This document shows positions 42,253 to 51,990 of a DNA stretch of 64,000 nt, one piece after another (within the stretch, counting starts at the first letter, position 1; each line of letters begins with the position of its first letter). The stretch covers positions 1,175,790 through 1,239,789 of the forward strand of contig CAVZEU010000003.1 of NCBI GenBank assembly GCA_963774415.1. The letters run 5' to 3'. Under the pieces are notes generated by a model that was given only the letters and a program-made list of their open reading frames with translations, was not told the origin of the DNA and searched no databases. Made by a program: the position numbers and the translations under genes. Source of the DNA: SZUA-36 sp963774415. GTDB lineage: Bacteria > Pseudomonadota > Gammaproteobacteria > Xanthomonadales > SZUA-36.

Positions 42253-42492
42253 GTACGCCGAGCACGGTATTGTCAGCGCGTCTTGTTCTGCAAAAAGATG
42301 GCCCCTGTCGATGGGAATTCGCATAGTGTAAACAGGCCCCGGGCGGCGGTTTGAATTGTGCGCTCATTATTGTAGGGAAAACAGCCATTGTTGTCGTGGG
42401 CTGGAGGTCATGGGCGCGATCTGCTAAAAGTGCGGCAGTACCGTTGCGCGGTCCTTTCAAGGAAAACGCACGCGGTGTGAACGGGAATTCAA

Positions 42493-43851
42493 GTGGCAAA
42501 GACGAAAACTTCATTTTATTGCAGTGATTGCGGCAGCCAGTTGGCCAAGTGGGCCGGGCAGTGCCCGGACTGCAAGGCCTGGAATACGGTCAAAGAGTAT
42601 CGCCAGACGGCCGGCAAACATGGGCGGCGCGGCGGCTATGCCGGCGGCGGCGGGCGCGGCGCGACCGAACTGGCGGCCGTGTCCAGCGAGGAAGGCGTGC
42701 GTATCGGCAGCGGCATCCGTGAACTGGACCGGGTCCTCGGCGGCGGCGTGGTGCCGGCGTCCGTCACCCTGATCGGCGGCGATCCCGGTATCGGCAAGTC
42801 GACCCTGTTGCTGCAGGTGCTGGCCGCCCTGATGGGGCGCTTGAAATGCATCTACGTCAGCGGCGAAGAATCGCTGCAGCAGATCAACATGCGTGCCCGG
42901 CGGCTGTCACTGGACGTGGGCGCACTGCGCTGCCTGACCGAAACCAACATCGAGGCGATCCTCGCCGCCCTGGACGAGGAAAAGCCGGAGTTGGTGGTCA
43001 TCGATTCGATCCAGACGTTGTATTCCGAAGACCTGCCTTCGGCGCCCGGTTCCGTTGCCCAGGTGCGGGAAACCGCGGCGGGGCTGGTGCGGCACGCCAA
43101 GCAGCAGAATTGCGCGATGGTGCTGGTCGGCCACGTGACCAAGGACGGGTCGCTGGCGGGGCCGCGCATTTTGGAGCACATGGTCGATGCAGTGCTCTAT
43201 TTCCAGAGTGACGAAGGCAGCCGCTACCGTGTCATCCGCGCTTTCAAGAACCGCTTTGGCGCGGTCAATGAAATGGGGGTGTTCGCGATGACCGACAGCG
43301 GCCTGAAGGAAGTCAGCAATCCCTCCGCCATTTTTCTGAGCGGGCATGCAAAACCGGCCGCGGGCAGCGTCGTCACGGTGACCCGGGAGGGCACGCGGCC
43401 GATCCTGCTGGAACTGCAGGCGCTGGTGGACGCGAGCCATCTCGCCAACCCGCGGCGCGTGACCGTCGGCCTCGAGCACAGCCGCCTGGCGATGTTGCTG
43501 GCCGTGCTGCACCGCCACGCCGGTATCGGGCTGGGTGACCAGGATGTCTTCGCCAACGTCGTCGGCGGCATGCGCATCACCGAGACCGGCTCGGACCTGC
43601 CGCTGCTGCTGGCCGTGTTGTCGAGTTTTCGTGACCGGGTCCTGCCCGCGAAGATGGTGGTGTTCGGCGAGGTGGGCCTTTCCGGCGAGGTGCGGCCGGT
43701 CTACAACGGCGAGGAACGGCTCAAGGAAGCGGCGGGACTAGGATTCCGACGGGCCGTCATCCCCAGGGCCAACCGCCCGCGCAAACCGATCGACGGCATG
43801 CAAATCGACGCGGTCGGTGATCTCGGTGAAGCCATCGCCGCGGTGTTTTAG
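42493..43851 (+). CDS. radA: DNA repair protein RadA (Sms)
   Basis: A 452-residue RecA-related helicase that helps process recombination intermediates. An N-terminal zinc finger (CSDCGSQLAKWAGQCPDC), Walker A GGDPGIGKST, the RadA-specific AFKNRFGAVNE motif, and a Lon-protease-like C-terminal domain are in order. The start is GTG at 42493 (VAKTKTSFYCSDCG). Length is normal. Confidence 0.97.
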   Translation: MAKTKTSFYCSDCGSQLAKWAGQCPDCKAWNTVKEYRQTAGKHGRRGGYAGGGGRGATELAAVSSEEGVRIGSGIRELDRVLGGGVVPASVTLIGGDPGIGKSTLLLQVLAALMGRLKCIYVSGEESLQQINMRARRLSLDVGALRCLTETNIEAILAALDEEKPELVVIDSIQTLYSEDLPSAPGSVAQVRETAAGLVRHAKQQNCAMVLVGHVTKDGSLAGPRILEHMVDAVLYFQSDEGSRYRVIRAFKNRFGAVNEMGVFAMTDSGLKEVSNPSAIFLSGHAKPAAGSVVTVTREGTRPILLELQALVDASHLANPRRVTVGLEHSRLAMLLAVLHRHAGIGLGDQDVFANVVGGMRITETGSDLPLLLAVLSSFRDRVLPAKMVVFGEVGLSGEVRPVYNGEERLKEAAGLGFRRAVIPRANRPRKPIDGMQIDAVGDLGEAIAAVF

Positions 43852-43961
43852 CCCGAATCATTGTAGCCGTCGGGGGCTTTCATCCGTCGAGGCGACGAAA
43901 CTTTGTGCTATTTGTGCCTAAAGCCCGGCTTGAAGGACAGGTATTCATATATCCATGGCGT

Positions 43962-45116
43962 TCACGCGTGGCGCGCACTGACGCCGAGCAAGCGCTTGAA
44001 CACGCGGTGCAGCGGCCGTTCCAGCCAACGGTAATGGGCCACGCTGTAGAGCAGGATGAAGCCCATCACGAGCAGGTAGGCGGACACCATCAGGTTGTCC
44101 GGCCAGCCGTTGATCAGGCCGGCCAGCCCGCCGTTCCAAACCCACGTCAGGATCGGGATATGGCTGAGATAGATGGCGTAGGAGGCGCCGCCCGTGAGCA
44201 GGCTGAAAGCTACCGGCGCCTGCCGGCCGTGTCGCTCCAGCCGCACCAGCCCGGCCACGATCATGGCCGCCGGAAGGCCGAAGACCAGTACCCGCGGTAG
44301 GGTGTGGTAGCCCTGCTCGATCAGGCCGCCGTAGACGTGCTCGTTGATCCAGCCGCCCGCCAGGAACAACAGGCAGCCGCCAGAAAACCAAAGCCATGCC
44401 GGGCCTGTCCCGTGTTGCCGGAGCCACCACGCGATCAGGGAGCCGGCGAAGAATTCGAGCAGAAAGGGCGAGGATAAAAACAACAGCCAGAACGGCTGAA
44501 AATAAATGTGTTCGGCATCGAAGGCGTGGCTGACGAAGTGGCGGTACAGGTTGAAGGCCAGCAGCAGCAATGTGACCGCCGCCACGATCGAAAAACGCTG
44601 CCGCGGCCGCGAGGCAAAGATCAGCAGCGAAAACAGCAGGTAGAAATAGAGTTCGTAGGACAAGGTCCAGGAGATCTCCAGCAGCACCAGGTTGAGACTT
44701 TGCGGCCACAGGAAAAACGACGCCAGCAGGTGGGATTCCGCGAAATGCGCGGGCCGGTAGAGGGCAAATATCCCCAGGGCGGCGAAATAGAACGGCCAGT
44801 AGCCGGAGAATATCCTCGCCAGCCGGCGCCTGGCAAAATCCAGGCTATGACGGCCGCCGGCGTGACCGGCGGTGGTGTGCGCCATGATGAAACCGCTGAT
44901 CACGAAAAAGATGTCGACGCCGGCAAAGCCGAGACTCTGACCCGTATCGAGCAGCCCTTTCAGCGCGGCCTGGTTGGGCGGAGTGCGTGCGGCCGTGTGA
45001 TACAGGACCACCAGCATTGCCGCGGCGAATCGCAGGAACTGGATGTTGACGAGCATATCGCTTTTGTGCGCCGCAGGGCCATTGGCGTTCTTGGTTGCGC
45101 TGCCTGTCATTTGCAT
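43962..45116 (-). CDS. Acyltransferase family 3 membrane protein (OafA-like)
   Basis: A 384-residue protein with about ten membrane helices and the family start NIQFLRFAAAMLVVLYHTA (conserved Arg and His of acyltransferase-3), then FAGVDIFFVISGFIMAHT. Such enzymes O-acetylate or acylate surface polysaccharides, LPS or peptidoglycan. Two starts are possible (ATG 45116 or 45110). It lies between radA and corB, outside any glycan cluster, so the acceptor is unknown. Confidence 0.88.
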   Translation of the reverse strand: MQMTGSATKNANGPAAHKSDMLVNIQFLRFAAAMLVVLYHTAARTPPNQAALKGLLDTGQSLGFAGVDIFFVISGFIMAHTTAGHAGGRHSLDFARRRLARIFSGYWPFYFAALGIFALYRPAHFAESHLLASFFLWPQSLNLVLLEISWTLSYELYFYLLFSLLIFASRPRQRFSIVAAVTLLLLAFNLYRHFVSHAFDAEHIYFQPFWLLFLSSPFLLEFFAGSLIAWWLRQHGTGPAWLWFSGGCLLFLAGGWINEHVYGGLIEQGYHTLPRVLVFGLPAAMIVAGLVRLERHGRQAPVAFSLLTGGASYAIYLSHIPILTWVWNGGLAGLINGWPDNLMVSAYLLVMGFILLYSVAHYRWLERPLHRVFKRLLGVSARHA

Positions 45117-45139
45117 CGGCCCGCGGGACAGGGCGCGCC

Positions 45140-46396
45140 TTATTCCATTTCCGGCTTGATCAGCACCTTGTGGATGGCGTTGTCGCGGATGTCCTGGATG
45201 GTCATCGTGTACGAGCCGATCCTGATGCTGCATTTTCCGGCCGGAATCGCCTGGATTTCCTCGAGCAGCAGGCCGCCCAGTGTGTGCGCTTCGTCGAACG
45301 GCAGGTCCCAGCCGAGTTTTCGGTTCAGTGTGCGCAGGCCCGCGGTGCCGTCGACGAGATAGCTGCCATCGTCGAGGCAGCGGATGTTGTGAGAGCGCTC
45401 CCTGCCTTCGTCGGTGTATTCACCGACGATTTCTTCGAGAATGTCGTCCAGCGTGACCAGGCCCTGGATGTCACCGTACTCGTCGACAACCAGCGCCATG
45501 CGCCGCTCCCGGCCCTGGAATTCCAGCAGTTGTTGTGTCAATGAAGTGCCTTCGGGGACGAAATACGGCCGGCTGACGGCGCGTTTCAGGTCCTCGAATT
45601 GGAGCCCGCCGAGTGAAAGCTTGGCGATCACGGCGCGGATGTGCAGCAGCCCGACCACGTTATCCAGGGTCTCCCGGTAAACGGGCAGGCGTGTGTAGAC
45701 CGTTTGCGTGAGTTGCCGCAGGATGTCTTCCCAGTCATCGTCGAGGTCAATGCCGACGATATCGCCACGGGGCACCATGATGTCATCGACCGTGGCGTGT
45801 TCGAGGTCGAGGATGTTGACCAGCATGCGCTGGTGGGCATTGGAAATCTGGCCGCCCTCGGTAACCAGTGTACGCAGTTCCTCACGGTTCAGACGCTCCA
45901 GTGCCTCCACGTCCATTTTTACGCCGAACGGTTTGAGCAGCAGGTTGGCCAGCGCATTGACCATCCACACGACCGGGTTCAGTATTTTCAGCAACACGAC
46001 CAGCACGAACGAGGCCGGAAAGGCGACGCGTTCCGGATGGATCGCGGCCACGGTTTTCGGCGCCACCTCGGCAAAAATGAGCACGACAACCGTCATGATC
46101 AGCGTAGAAATCCAGATGCCGTTATCGCCGAACAGGCGGATTGCGATCACGCTGGCGATCGAGGCGGCGAGGATATTGACCATGTTGTTGCCGAGCAGGA
46201 TCAGGCCGATCAGACGGTCGGGACGCGCCAGCAGGTTTTGTGCGATGCGGGCTCCGCGGTGTCCGCTGTTGGCCAGGTGCTTGAGGCGATAGCGGTTGAT
46301 CGCCATCAGGCTGGTCTCGGCACTTGAAAAGAACGCGGAAAGTACGATCAGGATGACCAGCGTTGAATAAAGGGTACTGAGCGGAATGTCATTCAA
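45140..46396 (-). CDS. corB: CorB/HlyC-type CNNM transporter-associated protein
   Basis: A 418-residue membrane protein. The CNNM/DUF21 membrane domain (about 1-180: FFSSAETSLMAINRYRLKHLA, VLIFAEVAPKTVAA) precedes two CBS domains (DIMVPRGDIVGID, VVDEYGDIQGLVTLDDILEEIVGE) and a CorC/HlyC domain. It resembles E. coli YfjD (CorB), implicated in magnesium/cobalt transport. The likely start is TTG at 46396, matching family length; GTG at 46423 is possible. It neighbours the ccsA-like gene and ffh as in E. coli. Confidence 0.92.
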   Translation of the reverse strand: MNDIPLSTLYSTLVILIVLSAFFSSAETSLMAINRYRLKHLANSGHRGARIAQNLLARPDRLIGLILLGNNMVNILAASIASVIAIRLFGDNGIWISTLIMTVVVLIFAEVAPKTVAAIHPERVAFPASFVLVVLLKILNPVVWMVNALANLLLKPFGVKMDVEALERLNREELRTLVTEGGQISNAHQRMLVNILDLEHATVDDIMVPRGDIVGIDLDDDWEDILRQLTQTVYTRLPVYRETLDNVVGLLHIRAVIAKLSLGGLQFEDLKRAVSRPYFVPEGTSLTQQLLEFQGRERRMALVVDEYGDIQGLVTLDDILEEIVGEYTDEGRERSHNIRCLDDGSYLVDGTAGLRTLNRKLGWDLPFDEAHTLGGLLLEEIQAIPAGKCSIRIGSYTMTIQDIRDNAIHKVLIKPEME

Positions 46397-46559
46397 GATC
46401 AGGGAATCTCCGGGTCGTTGCACCGCAACCGGCAGCGGCGCCGTGACCAGCGGCCCGGCGCGCGGCTATCCGGCGGCGGGGCGCCGGCATGCTTGTGGCT
46501 TGTCAGTACGGCGGCAATTGGGTATCGAGGCGGTCGTTCCATGCAGAATCAGCGCTACC

Positions 46560-47378
46560 TCAGTTGACCCAGGTGCGCTTGAGCAGAACCTCGAGTATCA
46601 ATTTGCTGCCGAAATAGGCCAGCAGCAGCAGGGCGATGCCCGCCAGGGTCAAGCGCACCGCCAGGCGGCCGCGCCAGCCCCTTTTCCAGCGCCCCCACAG
46701 CAGCACCGCGAAAACGAGCCAGGCAAAAATCGACAGCAGGGTCTTGTGCACGAGGTGCTGTGCGAACAGGTTTTCGACGAACAGCAGACCGGTCGCGAGC
46801 GATACGGTCAGGATGGCGAAACCGGTCCGGATCAGGTGAAACAGCAAGGCTTCGAGCGTATCCAGCGCGGGCAGGGCCTGCACCAGCCGGTTGACGCTGT
46901 GACGGCGCAACAGGTGGTCGATGATGGCGATAAAAAGTGCGTAGACCGAAGCGATGCTGAGTACGCCGAAAGCGACCACCGATGTAACGATGTGTACCGT
47001 CATCGCCGGCGAGGCGTGACTCATCTGCAGTAACGGGGCGTTCAGCAAACCCTCTGCGAGCAGGATCAGCACGGCCAGCGGCAGGGCCACGAGGTTGGCG
47101 TCGAAGAGACTGTTCTTGAACGGCACCGTGATCAGCGGAATGGCGACGGTGACCAGCGCGCACAGCGACAGCGCATTGGTCAGGCTGACCTCGGGGGCCG
47201 GCGGTATCAGCCAGTGCTGGGATTCGGCCCAGGAGTGCAGCAGGACACCGATGAGCGTGAGGGCGACGGCGAACGTGCGCGTGCGCGCAGACCCGTTCTC
47301 GACCGCCAGATAGAGCAGGCCGGTGGCCAGCAGGTAGCAGGCCGCCGTGGCGAACAGGATCTGGTCGTGTAAGGACAT
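46560..47378 (-). CDS. CcsA/YpjD-type cytochrome c assembly-like membrane protein
   Basis: A 272-residue protein with about eight membrane helices and spaced histidines (MTVHIVTSVVAFGVLSIASVYALF), matching the YpjD branch of the CcsA/CcmC heme-handling superfamily. It lies divergent to ffh with 63 bases between, the same position as ypjD in E. coli. A role in cytochrome c maturation is not proven for this branch. ATG at 47378. Confidence 0.88.
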   Translation of the reverse strand: MSLHDQILFATAACYLLATGLLYLAVENGSARTRTFAVALTLIGVLLHSWAESQHWLIPPAPEVSLTNALSLCALVTVAIPLITVPFKNSLFDANLVALPLAVLILLAEGLLNAPLLQMSHASPAMTVHIVTSVVAFGVLSIASVYALFIAIIDHLLRRHSVNRLVQALPALDTLEALLFHLIRTGFAILTVSLATGLLFVENLFAQHLVHKTLLSIFAWLVFAVLLWGRWKRGWRGRLAVRLTLAGIALLLLAYFGSKLILEVLLKRTWVN

Positions 47379-47441
47379 TGGGTGGTCTATTGTCGTTGCT
47401 CACCCGTTATAATACCCGACTGCTTGATAGTGGAGTAGGGA

Positions 47442-48809
47442 ATGTTTGACAACCTGACCCAGCGACTGACCCAGACCATGCAAAAACTGCGTGGCAAGGG
47501 CCGTCTGACCGAGGAAAGCATCCAGGATACCCTGCGCGAGGTGCGCATTGCCCTGCTGGAGGCGGATGTGGCCCTGCCGGTGGTGCAGTCGTTCATCGCC
47601 CAGGTGAAGCAACGCGCGCTGGGCCAGGAAGTCATCGGCAGCCTGCAGCCCGGGCAGGCGCTGGTCAAGATCGTCCATGATGAACTGGTCAGTATCATGG
47701 GCGAGGAGAACGCCGAGCTGGACCTCAACGCCGCCCCGCCGGTGGTGGTGCTGCTCGCGGGGCTCCAGGGCGCCGGCAAGACCACGACGGCGGCCAAGCT
47801 GGCCAGGTTGCTGCAAGAGCAGTTCAGGAAAAAGGTCATGCTCGTCAGTTGCGACGTCTATCGTCCCGCCGCCATCGATCAGCTCGAAACCCTGGCGCAG
47901 CAGGTCGGGGTCCTGTTTCATCCGTCCAGGGCCGCCGACGATCCCGTTGCAATCGCCACGCAGGCGCTCGATGACGCCCGCCGGCAGTACGTCGACGTGC
48001 TGTTGGTCGACACCGCCGGCCGCCTGCACATCGACGCTGAGATGATGGCTGAAATCGGCCGTTTGCATGCGGCGGTCGAACCGCATGAAACGTTGTTCGT
48101 GGTCGACAGCATGACCGGCCAGGATGCGGCCACGACCGCCGCGGCGTTCAACGAGGCGCTGGCGCTGACCGGCGTGATCCTGACCAAGACCGACGGCGAT
48201 GCACGCGGCGGTGCCGCCCTCTCGGTCCGCCAGGTCACCGGCAAGCCCATCAAGTTCGTCGGCAGCGGCGAGAAAACCGAGGCTTTGCAGCCGTTCTATC
48301 CCGAGCGCGTGGCCTCGCGCATCCTGGGTATGGGTGACGTGCTGTCGCTGGTCGAGGAGGTTCAGCGCCACGTCGATCAGGACAAGGCCGAGAAACTCGC
48401 GCACAAGGTCCGCAAGGGCAGGCGCTTTGACCTGGAGGATTTCCGCAGCCAGCTCGAGCAGATGCAGAACATGGGCGGTCTCGGCAGCCTGGTGGACAAG
48501 CTGCCGGGCATGGGACAGTTGCCGGAGCAGGTGAAAAACCGTGTCGACGACCGGCAAACGGCACAAATGATCGCGATCGTGAACTCGATGACGCCGCAGG
48601 AGCGGCGCTTCCCGGACGTCATCCGCGGCTCCCGCAAAAAGCGCATCGCGAACGGGTCGGGCACGCAGATACAGGACGTCAACCGCATGCTGAAACAATT
48701 TTCGCAAATGCAGCGCATGATGAAGAAATTCGGCAAGGGCGGGATGAAAGGCATGATGCGCAAAATGGCCAGCCTCAAAGGCCAGATGCCGCCCGGCGGA
48801 TTTTCCTGA
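47442..48809 (+). CDS. ffh: Signal recognition particle protein Ffh
   Basis: A 455-residue SRP GTPase that delivers nascent inner-membrane proteins to FtsY and the translocon. N domain, then G domain with LLAGLQGAGKTTTAAKLA, LVDTAGRLHID and LTKTDGDARGGAAL, and a Met-rich M domain (QFSQMQRMMKKFGKGGMKGMMRKM) binding 4.5S RNA and signal peptides. ATG at 47442. The conserved follower would be rpsP, but a PhoX-like gene intervenes. Confidence 0.98.
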   Translation: MFDNLTQRLTQTMQKLRGKGRLTEESIQDTLREVRIALLEADVALPVVQSFIAQVKQRALGQEVIGSLQPGQALVKIVHDELVSIMGEENAELDLNAAPPVVVLLAGLQGAGKTTTAAKLARLLQEQFRKKVMLVSCDVYRPAAIDQLETLAQQVGVLFHPSRAADDPVAIATQALDDARRQYVDVLLVDTAGRLHIDAEMMAEIGRLHAAVEPHETLFVVDSMTGQDAATTAAAFNEALALTGVILTKTDGDARGGAALSVRQVTGKPIKFVGSGEKTEALQPFYPERVASRILGMGDVLSLVEEVQRHVDQDKAEKLAHKVRKGRRFDLEDFRSQLEQMQNMGGLGSLVDKLPGMGQLPEQVKNRVDDRQTAQMIAIVNSMTPQERRFPDVIRGSRKKRIANGSGTQIQDVNRMLKQFSQMQRMMKKFGKGGMKGMMRKMASLKGQMPPGGFS

Positions 48810-48823
48810 ACGACTGCCGGACG

Positions 48824-50242
48824 GTGGTAGATTCGGGCAGACGCCGGTTACTCCGCCACGGCCTGGTCGCGGCCGGCGGGCTCGGTCTGGGCGGCGCCGG
48901 CCTGTGGCAACTCATGCACCCGGGCGAGCCGCTGCCGGCGCATCCCGCGTCGGGCCCGTTGCAGGCAGTCGCCGATGCCACCACCGGTTTGGAGATATTG
49001 AAGCTGCCGGCCGGTTTCCGTTACCGCACCCTGGCCTGGGCGGGGGCGCCCCTGGCGGACGGCTATGCGGGCCCGGGCGCCGCTGACGGCATGGGCGTGG
49101 TCGCCGACCGCGACGGCGTCGTGACACTGGTCAGGAACCATGAACTGAAAGGCACGTCCGTGCCCCTGGGGGACCCGAAAAAGGCCTGGGATGTCACCGG
49201 GGGCGGGACTACCACGCTGAAGTTCGACACCCGCGCGGAACGCCTGGTCGACTCACGCATCAGTCTCGGCGGCACCCTGAACAACTGCTCCGGTGGGGTC
49301 ACGCCCTGGGGCACCTGGCTGTCTTGCGAAGAGGCTCCGGTCACGCCCGCGTTGCTGCATTACGGTGTGCCGATGCGGCAGTGGAAATGGCACGTCGATA
49401 CGGCCCGCAAGCCGCACGGTTACGTGTTCGAGGTGCGCCCGGAAGGCAAGGCGCAGCCCCAACCCATTGTTTCGATGGGGCAGTTCTATCACGAGGCGGC
49501 GGCCGTCGACCCTGCCAGCGGTATCGTCTACATGACCGAGGACAACAGCCCGGACGCCGGTTTTTACCGTTTCGTGCCGGATACCCCGGGTCGGCTCGAG
49601 GCCGGCGGGCGCTTGCAGATGATGCAAGTCCGCGGGCGGTCGGAACTGAAAAAGCACCTGCCGCTGCAGCAGCCGTTGACCTGCTCGTGGGTGGATATCG
49701 AAAAGCCGGAGCAGGGGCACTCGCCCGGCAGTCATGATTGTTCCGGCGTGGTCAGGCAGGGCCTGGCGGCAGGCGCGACGGCCTTCGTTGCATTGGAAGG
49801 CTGCACCTGCCGCGGGGGTTCGGTCTACTTCACCTCGAAGGCCGGCGGCGCGGGCAAGGCCGGACAGATTTTCCGCGTCGACCTGGAGCACAATACCTTG
49901 ACGCCGATATACGAGGCCGCCGACGTCAATGGCTTCTCGGGACCGGACAACCTGGTCGTCAGCCCCGGGGGCAGCCTGATGGTCTGCGAGGACCGCGCCG
50001 GCATCATGACCCGGGCGCAGCGCATTGCCTGGCTGGATGCGGCTGGTCGCCTGTACGCATTTTGCCAGGTCAACCCGCGCCTGGAGGGCCGCTACGGCGG
50101 TTTCGACCTGCGTGACACCGCGCTCGGCAGCGAATGGTCCGGTGCGTGTTTCTCAACAGACGGCCGCTGGCTGTTCGCCAACATATACAACCCTGGCATC
50201 ACGGTGGCCATTACCGGGCCCTGGGATACAGTTCCTATTTGA
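48824..50242 (+). CDS. PhoX-family (DUF839) Tat-exported protein, putative phosphatase
   Basis: A 472-residue protein. The N-terminus SGRRRLLRHGLVAAGGLGLGGAGL is a twin-arginine signal, so it would be folded and exported with its metal. The body matches DUF839/PhoX: LVRNHEL, the TTTLKFD region, LNNCSGGVTPWGTWLSCEE, HEAAAVDPASGIVYMTEDN, and a late GPDNLVVSPGGSLMVCED. PhoX enzymes are Ca/Fe alkaline phosphatases. The start is GTG at 48824, 14 bases after ffh, so co-expression with ffh is possible. Its position inside ffh-rpsP is unusual. Confidence 0.85.
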   Translation: MVDSGRRRLLRHGLVAAGGLGLGGAGLWQLMHPGEPLPAHPASGPLQAVADATTGLEILKLPAGFRYRTLAWAGAPLADGYAGPGAADGMGVVADRDGVVTLVRNHELKGTSVPLGDPKKAWDVTGGGTTTLKFDTRAERLVDSRISLGGTLNNCSGGVTPWGTWLSCEEAPVTPALLHYGVPMRQWKWHVDTARKPHGYVFEVRPEGKAQPQPIVSMGQFYHEAAAVDPASGIVYMTEDNSPDAGFYRFVPDTPGRLEAGGRLQMMQVRGRSELKKHLPLQQPLTCSWVDIEKPEQGHSPGSHDCSGVVRQGLAAGATAFVALEGCTCRGGSVYFTSKAGGAGKAGQIFRVDLEHNTLTPIYEAADVNGFSGPDNLVVSPGGSLMVCEDRAGIMTRAQRIAWLDAAGRLYAFCQVNPRLEGRYGGFDLRDTALGSEWSGACFSTDGRWLFANIYNPGITVAITGPWDTVPI

Positions 50243-50388
50243 CGGGCGTCAACAGGCCCCGGCGGAAGACAAATGTACAAGCCCTTGTTTTCTTTTATGA
50301 CGATAGCGTTTAAAATACGCGGTTTCGTGGGGCCGGCCCGGCGAAGCGCTGTGCGTGTCCGCAACTAACGCTACATAGGTTTCAGGTA

Positions 50389-50640
50389 ATGGTAAAAATT
50401 AGACTCTCGCGAGGTGGTGCCAAGAAGCGGCCCTTTTATCACATCGTGGTTGCGGACAGCCGCAACAAGCGTGATGGCCGCCGTATTGAGAGGATCGGTT
50501 TCTTCAATCCCCTGGCCAAGGGCCAGGAAGAGCGTCTCAGGGTCGATCTGGAACGCGTGGATTACTGGACCGGCGTTGGCGCCCAGGTCAGCGAGCGGGT
50601 GCAGAACCTGGTCGAGCAGGCACGCGGCAGCGCCGCCTGA
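50389..50640 (+). CDS. rpsP: 30S ribosomal protein S16
   Basis: An 83-residue protein. MVKIRLSRGGAKKRPFYHIVVADSRNKRDGRRIERIGFFNP is the S16 signature, and length is normal. ATG at 50389 follows a weak AGG. It heads rpsP-rimM-trmD-rplS. A TAAAAT at 50311-50316 may be its -10 element, consistent with independent transcription after the inserted PhoX-like gene. Confidence 0.98.
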   Translation: MVKIRLSRGGAKKRPFYHIVVADSRNKRDGRRIERIGFFNPLAKGQEERLRVDLERVDYWTGVGAQVSERVQNLVEQARGSAA

Positions 50641-50670
50641 CGGCTCCGTGGCCGAGGCCGCGAGGCCCGC

Positions 50671-51174
50671 GTGATGAGTGCGAAAAAATATGTCGCGCTC
50701 GGTTATGTTTCAGCGGTCCATGGCCTCAGGGGCTGGGTCAGGCTTCGGTCCTGGACGCGGCCGCCGGCAGCGATATTCGACTATCAGCCGTGGCTGCTGG
50801 GAGACGACGGGCGCAGCGTAAGGCTGGAGGACAGCCGCAGCCAGGGCAAGTCCCTGCTGGCGTTACTGGCGGGCATCACCGACCGGGACCAGGCGGCCGG
50901 GCTGGTGGGACAGCAGATTGCCGTCGAGCGCCGGCAGTTGCCGCCGACGGCGGAGGATGAGTATTACTGGGCTGACCTGATTGGGCTCGAAGTCCGGACC
51001 CGGGAAGGTCGGTCCCTCGGTCACGTCGATCGGCTGCTGGAAACCGGCGCCCATGACGTGCTCGTAATCCAGGGTGAACGGGAGCGGCTGGTGCCGTTCG
51101 TGCCGGGGCAATTTGTCAAACGCGTCGATCTCGAGGGCGGGTGGATCGAGGTGGACTGGGACCCCGAGTTTTGA
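50671..51174 (+). CDS. rimM: Ribosome maturation factor RimM
   Basis: A 167-residue protein that binds S19 and helps mature the 30S head. VALGYVSAVHGLRGWVRLRSWT opens the N-terminal barrel; EYYWADLIGLEVRTREGRSLGHVDRLLETGAHDVLVIQ and LVPFVPGQFVKRVDLEGGWIEVDW mark the PRC-barrel domain. The start is GTG 50671 or ATG 50674. It lies between rpsP and trmD, as conserved. Confidence 0.96.
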   Translation: MMSAKKYVALGYVSAVHGLRGWVRLRSWTRPPAAIFDYQPWLLGDDGRSVRLEDSRSQGKSLLALLAGITDRDQAAGLVGQQIAVERRQLPPTAEDEYYWADLIGLEVRTREGRSLGHVDRLLETGAHDVLVIQGERERLVPFVPGQFVKRVDLEGGWIEVDWDPEF

Positions 51175-51198
51175 GCGGCGAGGTGAGAGACATCGGCC

Positions 51199-51948
51199 AT
51201 GCGCATTGATGTAATCACGCTGTTTCCGGAGGCGCTGGAAGGCCTGACCGGGCTGGGTGTGACCGGCAGGGCGATTCGCGCCGGGCTGGTGGAACTGAAG
51301 GCCTGGAACCCGCGGGACTTCGCCACCGACCGGCACCGCAACGTGGACGACCGGCCTTATGGCGGCGGCCCCGGCATGGTGATGACATTGGAACCGCTGG
51401 GCTCGGCGATCCGGGCCGCGCGGGAGGCCCAGGGCGGCACAACGGCGGTCAGCCTGATGAGCCCGCAGGGCCGCCGGCTCGACCAGGCCGCCGTCGGTGA
51501 ACTGGCGGGCCGCCAGGGGTTGATCCTGGTGTGCGGGCGGTACGAAGGTATCGACGAGCGGCTGATCGAGACGGAGATCGACGAGGAATGGTCGCTGGGT
51601 GACTATGTCATCAGCGGCGGTGAATTGGCCGCGGCCGTCATCATCGACGCGGTGACGCGATGGCTGCCCGGTGCGCTGGGCGATGAGCAATCGGCCCGGG
51701 AAGATTCGTTCGTGGATGGCCTGCTGGACCATCCGCATTATTCCCGCCCGGAATCGGCGGGTGGCAAATCGGTCCCGGAAGTGCTGCTTTCAGGGGATCA
51801 CGAAGCGATCCGCCGCTGGCGCAGGAAGCAGGCGCTCGGACGTACCTGGCAACGGCGGCCGGAATTGTTACGGGGCAGGCACCTGGACGCAGAAGCAAAA
51901 CGGCTGCTGCAGGAATTTCGCCGGGAACTGGGTGAAGAGGAATTTTGA
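51199..51948 (+). CDS. trmD: tRNA (guanine-N1-)-methyltransferase TrmD
   Basis: A 249-residue SPOUT-class enzyme methylating G37 of tRNAs. MRIDVITLFPEALEGL, VDDRPYGGGPGMVM, LVCGRYEGIDERLIE and GDYVISGGELAAAVIIDAVTR form the knotted SAM site. Length is normal. ATG at 51199 lies 24 bases after rimM. Confidence 0.98.
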   Translation: MRIDVITLFPEALEGLTGLGVTGRAIRAGLVELKAWNPRDFATDRHRNVDDRPYGGGPGMVMTLEPLGSAIRAAREAQGGTTAVSLMSPQGRRLDQAAVGELAGRQGLILVCGRYEGIDERLIETEIDEEWSLGDYVISGGELAAAVIIDAVTRWLPGALGDEQSAREDSFVDGLLDHPHYSRPESAGGKSVPEVLLSGDHEAIRRWRRKQALGRTWQRRPELLRGRHLDAEAKRLLQEFRRELGEEEF

Positions 51949-51990
51949 TTGACAGGGCCGCGAACCGGCATGTACGGAAAGGACATAACG

